The notes beneath the pieces were generated by a model that saw only the letters and a list, made by a program, of their open reading frames with translations, did no database searches and was not told where the DNA came from. Of a stretch of DNA of 30,217 bases, positions 24,590 to 30,217 are shown piece by piece. A program made the translations under genes and the position numbers. Location of the stretch: positions 1 through 30,217 of the forward strand of contig JBAXQC010000032.1 of NCBI GenBank assembly GCA_037131955.1, written 5' to 3'. Position 1 is the first letter of the stretch. The number at the start of each line of letters is the position of its first letter. Source of the DNA: CAIMMJ01 sp037131955. Lineage in GTDB: Bacteria > Bacteroidota > Bacteroidia > UBA4408.

Positions 24590-25305
24590 GAATTAAGTTG
24601 TTCCAAAACGGCAATAGATTTTAACTCGTGTAGGCCCGGAACATGCAAAAAATAAAACAACTTAAATAAATTTAGCAATTGTTTTCTTTCGATTGAAGAA
24701 AGAATTTTTCCTGTTTTTAATTTATCATAATTCAATATAAAATTCCTAAATGTTTCCGTGCTTTCTCTGTCGCAATAATTGGGATGTGGAGTAGGATTAT
24801 CTACAAAAATACCTTCCAGCAAATCAAAATAGATACCCGTATTAGTATTTTCTAAATGAGGATAAAATCCTAGATAAGATGTAAATTCTAACAAGAACAA
24901 TAAGTGCAAATCGGGATTAAAATTTTGCGTTGAAATCTGCTCCAAAAAAGCAATTATAAAATCGTATAAATCGTTATTTGCATGTTCTTCTTTTAGGCAT
25001 TTTATTAAAACCTCGTTTAAAAAAATTAGTTGTGAATTTTTTAAGGGATGAGAAAATGCTTCTGAAAATGATTGCACCAAATTTATTTCGTTAGGGTGAT
25101 GCAGAGTTTTATTGGACGATAATTGAATTTGAAAATCTATCTCTGTAAACGGTAAAAAAAAAGCAGGTTTATAAGTAGAATTTTTAGTGCTTTTGGAATG
25201 GAGCAGCAAGGATAACAATCCTAAATTTTTTGAATAAACTTTTGCAATAATTTTTTTTTCTGCAAATCTAAATGTATTGAGAACAATACCTCTAACAGAT
25301 TGCAT
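24586..25305 (-). CDS. recO: DNA repair protein RecO
   Basis: A 239-residue RecO, which helps load RecA onto SSB-coated single-stranded DNA in the RecFOR pathway and anneals strands. The N-terminal OB domain opens with MQSVRGIVLNTFRFAEKK, followed by VYSKNLGLLSLLLHSKS. The C-terminal part is helical (LLFLLEFTSYLGFYPHLENT). The four-Cys zinc finger of Deinococcus-type RecO is absent: only two Cys are present in the protein. It starts 5 bases after the porZ stop, so the two form an operon. Its end overlaps the convergent GT9 gene by 4 bases, leaving no room for a terminator. Confidence 0.9.
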   Translation of the reverse strand: MQSVRGIVLNTFRFAEKKIIAKVYSKNLGLLSLLLHSKSTKNSTYKPAFFLPFTEIDFQIQLSSNKTLHHPNEINLVQSFSEAFSHPLKNSQLIFLNEVLIKCLKEEHANNDLYDFIIAFLEQISTQNFNPDLHLLFLLEFTSYLGFYPHLENTNTGIYFDLLEGIFVDNPTPHPNYCDRESTETFRNFILNYDKLKTGKILSSIERKQLLNLFKLFYFLHVPGLHELKSIAVLEQLNS

Positions 25306-25310
25306 ACATT

Positions 25311-27626
25311 TTATCTTATTACAAGAATTTTTGCATTACATCCTTTGCTTCCATCGGCATTACTTGCAAATGCAAAATAAATACCGGTAGCAACTTTTTC
25401 TCCTTTAAAGTTTGTGCCATCCCATATTGCTTGGCCACCATAAGCTTTTGTTTCAAAAACTAACGCACCTGTTGCATCCGTTATTTTTACAATTGCATCA
25501 AGCACAACAGATCTAATGGCAATAGGACCGGAATAATTTTCTCTAACCGGGTTTGGATAAACCAACACGTCTTTGCACTCAGAAAATCCCTCAGTTGCAA
25601 CATCTTTGTATGAAATTATTCCTTTTTCAGTTCCAAAAAATACTTCTCCGGTTGTTTCTAAAATGTTTATTGCTGTAATTCCATTAGAGATAAGTGGACT
25701 ATTTTCTTCGGTAAAATGTTTTAATTGCTGCGTTCCATCCGAACTCATCAAATATACTCCAGTATTGGCTGTTCCAACCCATTTTCTATTGGCGTTGTCA
25801 ACTGCAATAGCAGTAACTTTTTCTGATTCCAATAGAAACTGCACATATCCATCTTGCGATATTTTAATGGGTTGAGCGTCCTGTGCTGACTCATCAAAAA
25901 CAGTTTGAGGAGCATAAAAAACACCAACTCCTTTATCTGTACCTAACCAAATTTCTCCATTTCTATCTTCTGCCATGCAAAATACATCTGAACCCGGAAT
26001 ACCTCCTTTGCCAGCTTCAAATTTTAAATTTTTTACTTTGTCGTCTGTTTCATTTTCTGGAGTTCCTGCATCATCGTAAACAATCATACCATTACGTTCT
26101 ACTACTAACCATTTTTGCCCAGACGAAGCAACCATTAATTGCAAAACATTGGGCAAAGCAATATTTTCGAATGTAAACGATTTCCATTTTTTATCAACTG
26201 TATAAACGGCCAAAGGTTTTGTTGTGCCGCTATTTGCGATCCATAAATTTCCACTGTTGTCAAAATCTAAACCCTGGCTTCTAATGTCGTTGTTGATGGG
26301 CAATGTTACCAAACTTGAATTTGATTGCGTAAAGTGATTAACTACTGAGTCTGTGCGAAGTTCAAGTATTCCTTTTCCCCAAGTAGATACAAATACATTA
26401 TCAGGATTTTTTGGATTGGCACTGATGGCCATTAAATCAAATGCACCTGTCTTACCGTAAATGTAATAACCGTCAAGAGAATACCAATTATTATCTTGAA
26501 ATTTTGAAACCGAACCAATTCTAAATCCCGCGTTAAGACCACTTGCACCTCCTGGACTTACCCACATCACGCCATTTTTACTGTCCATGTTAATTGCAAA
26601 AGCAGAAGCAGGACCTTGAGGACGATACGCAATAAAGTCGTTAGTGAATGCAATTTTTTTTACTAAACAGTTTTTTCTGTCAGCAATCCACAAGTTTTCA
26701 TTTTCATCTAATTGCAAATCGCTGGGTTGCGAACCTTGCAAATAGCCATAAATATCGCCTCTTTCACCATTTGCATTGTAAGTAGAAATTAAGCCATCAT
26801 AAATTACAGCAATTTCTGTTGCTTTTGTTGTTTTAATTCTTGTGCTTAAATATGGAATGGATGAATCTAAAACCTTCCAATTGTTTGAATTAATATCTCT
26901 ACAATAAACTCTGCTTTCTGTTGCAGTGCTATCTACAAGTGTATAAATTCTTGAGCTAAAAATGGTAAACGATTTATGATTGGCAACTGGTAAAAACAAA
27001 TCTCGTGTCCAAGAACTATAATCGCTTAAAAAATTATTGTCCTTTTTTGCTTTGTAAATTCCTTGAGTGGTTGCAGCATAAATTGTATCTGTGCTAAAAG
27101 CAATTTCATTTATATTTACTGAGGCGCCTAAATTTCCAATATAAAACGTATCTTTTATTTCTTTTTTATTTAAATCGATTACGACAATTCCAAATCCACA
27201 AGCTAAGTAGGCTTTTCCTTCGTTTATTGTTACTCTGTTTATTGTTTTATTTCCAAAAATATTTTTTCTCTTGATATCAGAAATGTTAATTATTTTATTG
27301 TCAATAAGCAAATCTACATTAGTGTTTTTGTAGGCAATGACTAATATTTTTGTGCTTTTGTCATACGCAATCGAACTAACATCAATATCGGAAAAACCAG
27401 TTGCTTTGCTACATTTTATTAACTCTGTTGTTTCTGTGTTAAAATAAAATAAATTCCCTTCGGCAACCGTATAAATTAACTTGCCTGCTACCGCAATTTC
27501 TCTTGCTTGATTATAAGGCAAGTGATCGCGCCATTGACCAATTGCAATGTCTTGTGCTAATACCTGAAAACTAAAACAGAATAAGAAAAATAAAGTTAGC
27601 TTGTATGATTTAATAAGTTTTATCAT
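25311..27626 (-). CDS. porZ: Type IX secretion system protein PorZ
   Basis: A 771-residue exported protein. The signal peptide (1-24, VLA|QDI) is followed by IAIGQWRDHLPYNQA, the hallmark opening of PorZ. Two beta-propeller regions follow, with two-component-regulator-type blades such as NLWIADRKN, NLWIANSGT, EIWLGTDKGVGVFY and KWVGTANTGVYLM. The end (from about 690, VYPNPV, then GIYFAFA) is a T9SS type-A tail. In Porphyromonas gingivalis PorZ belongs to the PorU/V/Q/Z attachment complex, which removes cargo tails and links cargo to A-LPS at the outer surface. The length is near the 776 residues of that PorZ. The ATG at 27626 was chosen because the signal peptide begins there; an in-frame start at 27695 would bury it. 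recO follows 5 bases downstream. Confidence 0.88.
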   Translation of the reverse strand: MIKLIKSYKLTLFFLFCFSFQVLAQDIAIGQWRDHLPYNQAREIAVAGKLIYTVAEGNLFYFNTETTELIKCSKATGFSDIDVSSIAYDKSTKILVIAYKNTNVDLLIDNKIINISDIKRKNIFGNKTINRVTINEGKAYLACGFGIVVIDLNKKEIKDTFYIGNLGASVNINEIAFSTDTIYAATTQGIYKAKKDNNFLSDYSSWTRDLFLPVANHKSFTIFSSRIYTLVDSTATESRVYCRDINSNNWKVLDSSIPYLSTRIKTTKATEIAVIYDGLISTYNANGERGDIYGYLQGSQPSDLQLDENENLWIADRKNCLVKKIAFTNDFIAYRPQGPASAFAINMDSKNGVMWVSPGGASGLNAGFRIGSVSKFQDNNWYSLDGYYIYGKTGAFDLMAISANPKNPDNVFVSTWGKGILELRTDSVVNHFTQSNSSLVTLPINNDIRSQGLDFDNSGNLWIANSGTTKPLAVYTVDKKWKSFTFENIALPNVLQLMVASSGQKWLVVERNGMIVYDDAGTPENETDDKVKNLKFEAGKGGIPGSDVFCMAEDRNGEIWLGTDKGVGVFYAPQTVFDESAQDAQPIKISQDGYVQFLLESEKVTAIAVDNANRKWVGTANTGVYLMSSDGTQQLKHFTEENSPLISNGITAINILETTGEVFFGTEKGIISYKDVATEGFSECKDVLVYPNPVRENYSGPIAIRSVVLDAIVKITDATGALVFETKAYGGQAIWDGTNFKGEKVATGIYFAFASNADGSKGCNAKILVIR

Positions 27627-27706
27627 TATTAATTTTGACCAACTATAACCAAACAATAAACTTTTTATTGTGTTCTTAACAGCTAAATATATCAAGTGGG
27701 AACTGC

Positions 27707-30169
27707 TTAAGATTTATTTTTTCTAATTTCAAAATATATTCCGGAAACAAAAAATGCAAACAATAACAAAGAACTTACCAATGCCAATGTTTCTCCCTGC
27801 TCATATGTTTTTGGCTTAAATTCAAACACAACTGTGTTTTTGCCTTTTGGAAGTTTCATACCTCTAAGCACATAATTACAGCGTTGGTATTTTTGTTCTG
27901 TTCCATTTATTGTTGCCACCCAACCTTTGTCGTAAAATATTTCGCTAAAAACAACATAGCCATCGCTGTTGGAATTACTTTCGTACTCTAATTTATTTGG
28001 CAAATAGGATTTTAGTTTTATGCTTGCAGTAGAATCATATTTGGGAGTAAAGCCTTTTAATTCCTCACTAAATCTCTTGTCAATAATTACGGTTTGTTTT
28101 GAATTAAAACTATCTAAGGCTGCCATTTCTTTGTCGGCATTTTCTACCCAAACAATTTCTTTCACAAACCAAGCATTTCCGCAAGCTTCTGGATTAGGCA
28201 TTGCCATTGGCTCTTGAGCGGCTTGTTGCTGTTGCTGCCCTTGTGCTTGATTTTTTACAATAAAATATTTTGTGTTTAGCATGTTTAACACACTCATGTT
28301 GTTTTTGCTAATTTGCTTTTCAATTAGCTCTTGATAGCGTTTTAATTTTGCACCATGATAGCCTCCAATTGATTTGTGAAAGTAAGATGTAGATGCATCG
28401 TTAAATGTGCTTACTGTGGTATTTAATACTCTGTAGTTTGGATCTTTGTCCTGCAGTATCTGAAGGTCGGCATTACTTGGCGTAAATGGAACATCCATTT
28501 CTACTTTAGAAACAAATTTCTTTTCATTTAAATATCTTTTGTCAACTGTCCAACTGTCTACAAAAATTAAAAAACCCAAAGAGCCAATTAAAATTAATTT
28601 GTTGAACATTTTTTTAGAATGTAAAAATATTAATACCGCTGCCGATAGGATAAAAAGCAAAGAACGAAAAACATCTGCCTTAAAAATTGCCTCGCGAACA
28701 CTCTCTAACGAAGACATAAATACAGCCTTTTGTTCTTCCTGAAAGCCTCCTTTGTTTAATTGTTCGGATAACTGTTCGTATTCTCCTTCTTTAAAAAACG
28801 AGTTAAACATACTTGGGGCAATGTAGAATAACAAACACAAGCCACCTGTTAATGCAAATGCGATAAAAAATTTTTTCTTGTATTTTATAAAACCATCAGG
28901 ATTTTTTATCAATTCGTTTATGCCTAATGCTGCTAAAAATGGCACCAATACTTGAGCAATTACTAATGTCATAGAAACAGCTCTAAACTTATTGTAAGCA
29001 GGAACATTTTCTAGAAAGAAGTCTGTTAATCCCATTAAGTTTTTACCCCAACTTAGCATCAACGATAACAGTATTGCAGCCAAAACATACCATTTAACTT
29101 TATCTTCTAAAATTAACAACGAAAGAACAAACAGAAAACAAATTATTGCACCAAAATAAACAGGACCTGAAGTAAATGGTTGGTCGCCAAAATACTGATC
29201 CATTTGTTCTATGTATTGCTTGTAATCGTCGTCGGCACTTTTTAAAGCACTTTTATTGTCTTCGCCAATAGCACCGCTTGCGCCACCTTTAAAGTTTGGA
29301 ATCATTAATGAAAAACTTTCGCTGATGCCATAACTCCACTGCGTGGCGTAATCTTTGTCTAAACCCGAAGTTTTATTGCCTGCATCATCTGTAAGTTCAG
29401 ATTTTCCGCGGGTAGAATAATTACCATACTCTTCGGTAAGCATAAGGTTGGTAAGGTTTGGACCTACTGCTAATGCTGCCGAAACCAACAACATTAAACT
29501 TGCTTTTATCAAATAGGAAATATTTTTTTCGAGCACTAATCTCACCACTTCTCCCAGAGATATAATAAGTGCAGCTATCATTAAATAATAAGTAATTTGA
29601 ACGTGGTTTACTGAAAGTTCAAGCGAAAGAGCTAATGCAAATAATGCTGAACCTAAAATTAATTTTCCTCTAAAGGTCATAAATAGGCCTGCAAGTACCG
29701 GTGCCATGTAGGCAATAGCGTAACCCTTAGGGTTATGACCTGCCTCTATTAAAATAATTGTGTAGGATGATAGCCCAAACGCAATGGCCATGATGGTTGC
29801 CAGCCATAGTTCTACGTTGAACGTAAGTAGTAAAAAGAAAAAACCTATAAATGCCAAAAACATGATAACAGCAGGATGAGGAATTCCAAAACCTAAAACT
29901 TTTGTTAGGGGTTTAACTAAGTTTGAAGGATACAAAACTGATATTTGGTAGGCTGGCATGCCAGAAAACATGGAGTTTGTCCACAACGGATCTTTTCCAT
30001 ATTTTTCTCTGTAATCCATGATCTCTTTGCTCATGCCTTTAAAGTTGGCAACATCACCTTGTTTGATTGCTTTTCCGTTTAATAAAGGACTAAAAAATAC
30101 TAACGTGATAATTGCAAAAAGTAGTATTGAAAAAAATACGGATAAAAATTTGGTTCTATTAAAATTCAT
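27707..30169 (-). CDS. YfhO-family multi-spanning membrane protein
   Basis: An 820-residue membrane protein. The start has one hydrophobic segment (10-30), then the family block GKAIKQGDVANFKGMSKEI and DPLWTNSMFSGMPAYQIS, which lies outside the cytoplasm. About 10-12 further membrane spans run to about residue 545. A large soluble domain (about 545-790) with a Q-rich stretch (QGQQQQQAAQ) follows, and a last span near the C-terminus. The fold resembles GT-C glycosyltransferases. In Bacillus subtilis YfhO is linked to glycosylation of lipoteichoic acid; the role in Bacteroidota is not established, but lipid-linked sugar transfer to surface glycans is likely. It lies 80 bases upstream of porZ on the same strand. 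Confidence 0.85.
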   Translation of the reverse strand: MNFNRTKFLSVFFSILLFAIITLVFFSPLLNGKAIKQGDVANFKGMSKEIMDYREKYGKDPLWTNSMFSGMPAYQISVLYPSNLVKPLTKVLGFGIPHPAVIMFLAFIGFFFLLLTFNVELWLATIMAIAFGLSSYTIILIEAGHNPKGYAIAYMAPVLAGLFMTFRGKLILGSALFALALSLELSVNHVQITYYLMIAALIISLGEVVRLVLEKNISYLIKASLMLLVSAALAVGPNLTNLMLTEEYGNYSTRGKSELTDDAGNKTSGLDKDYATQWSYGISESFSLMIPNFKGGASGAIGEDNKSALKSADDDYKQYIEQMDQYFGDQPFTSGPVYFGAIICFLFVLSLLILEDKVKWYVLAAILLSLMLSWGKNLMGLTDFFLENVPAYNKFRAVSMTLVIAQVLVPFLAALGINELIKNPDGFIKYKKKFFIAFALTGGLCLLFYIAPSMFNSFFKEGEYEQLSEQLNKGGFQEEQKAVFMSSLESVREAIFKADVFRSLLFILSAAVLIFLHSKKMFNKLILIGSLGFLIFVDSWTVDKRYLNEKKFVSKVEMDVPFTPSNADLQILQDKDPNYRVLNTTVSTFNDASTSYFHKSIGGYHGAKLKRYQELIEKQISKNNMSVLNMLNTKYFIVKNQAQGQQQQQAAQEPMAMPNPEACGNAWFVKEIVWVENADKEMAALDSFNSKQTVIIDKRFSEELKGFTPKYDSTASIKLKSYLPNKLEYESNSNSDGYVVFSEIFYDKGWVATINGTEQKYQRCNYVLRGMKLPKGKNTVVFEFKPKTYEQGETLALVSSLLLFAFFVSGIYFEIRKNKS

Positions 30170-30217
30170 AATTGGCTTTACTTTTGAATTAGCAATTATA
30201 CTATTTTTATTTTATTT

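Noticed and set aside
27627..27695. Longer N-terminus for PorZ from 27695
   Set aside because: It would place 23 residues before a normal signal peptide that starts at the ATG at 27626.
27660..27706. Imperfect dyad (CTTAAGCAG/CTGTTAAG) between yfhO and porZ as a terminator
   Set aside because: It has a bulge and a 20-base loop, and no T-run follows on the minus strand, so the two genes may well be co-transcribed.

Overview
The window reads as chromosomal DNA from an AT-rich member of the Bacteroidota (Chitinophagales/Cytophagales/Sphingobacteriales-like). Support: a PorZ-type component of the type IX secretion system (T9SS), a giant secreted repeat protein ending in a type-B gliding/T9SS C-terminal domain, a YfhO-family membrane protein of the kind common in this phylum, a LytTR regulator, and several promoters of the form TTTG-N18/19-TAnnTTTG, the Bacteroidota sigma-A pattern. 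Coding density is high, with short or overlapping gene joints. I see no insertion sequence, integrase, phage gene, CRISPR array or riboswitch.

Left part (1-4249): an alpha/beta hydrolase cut by the window edge and a LytTR response regulator (both minus); a FadN-like two-domain beta-oxidation enzyme (plus); and tRNA-Lys(TTT) on the minus strand. fadN and the tRNA are tail to tail and share one symmetric terminator. The 326 bases after the tRNA hold its promoter and a likely -7 box for the next gene.

Glycan region (4250-15252): a GT4 glycosyltransferase, an AsnB-type amidotransferase and an OsmC protein run on the plus strand. They meet a minus-strand unit read from 14054 down to 7634: homogentisate 1,2-dioxygenase, GT4 glycosyltransferase, MOP-type flippase, a second AsnB-type amidotransferase and an unknown membrane-anchored protein. 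A third GT4 enzyme with a TTG start is divergent from the dioxygenase and is followed by RNase HII. Three glycosyltransferases, a flippase and two amidotransferases suggest a surface polysaccharide or O-antigen, possibly with amidated sugars. No polymerase or sugar-nucleotide enzyme is present, so the locus is incomplete or dispersed.

Surface and secretion region (15866-22974): a 1947-residue secreted protein with its own promoter, made of a signal peptide, an unrecognised N-terminal domain, a cysteine-rich module, a long Ig-like repeat array, two PKD-like domains and a T9SS type-B tail. A GC-richer intergenic element and an FkbM-family methyltransferase follow.

Right part (23001-30169): an Hsp20 chaperone divergent from a GT9 heptosyltransferase-like gene; then minus-strand yfhO, porZ and recO, the last overlapping the GT9 gene tail to tail. 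PorZ (T9SS attachment complex), a likely T9SS cargo, and LPS/polysaccharide genes are thus within 30 kb. That fits the known biology of attaching T9SS cargo to surface LPS, though the direct link here is inference. I found no convincing wholly new system. The least explained items are the cysteine-rich module and N-terminal domain of the giant protein, the unknown protein at the end of the glycan operon, and the GC-rich intergenic element.
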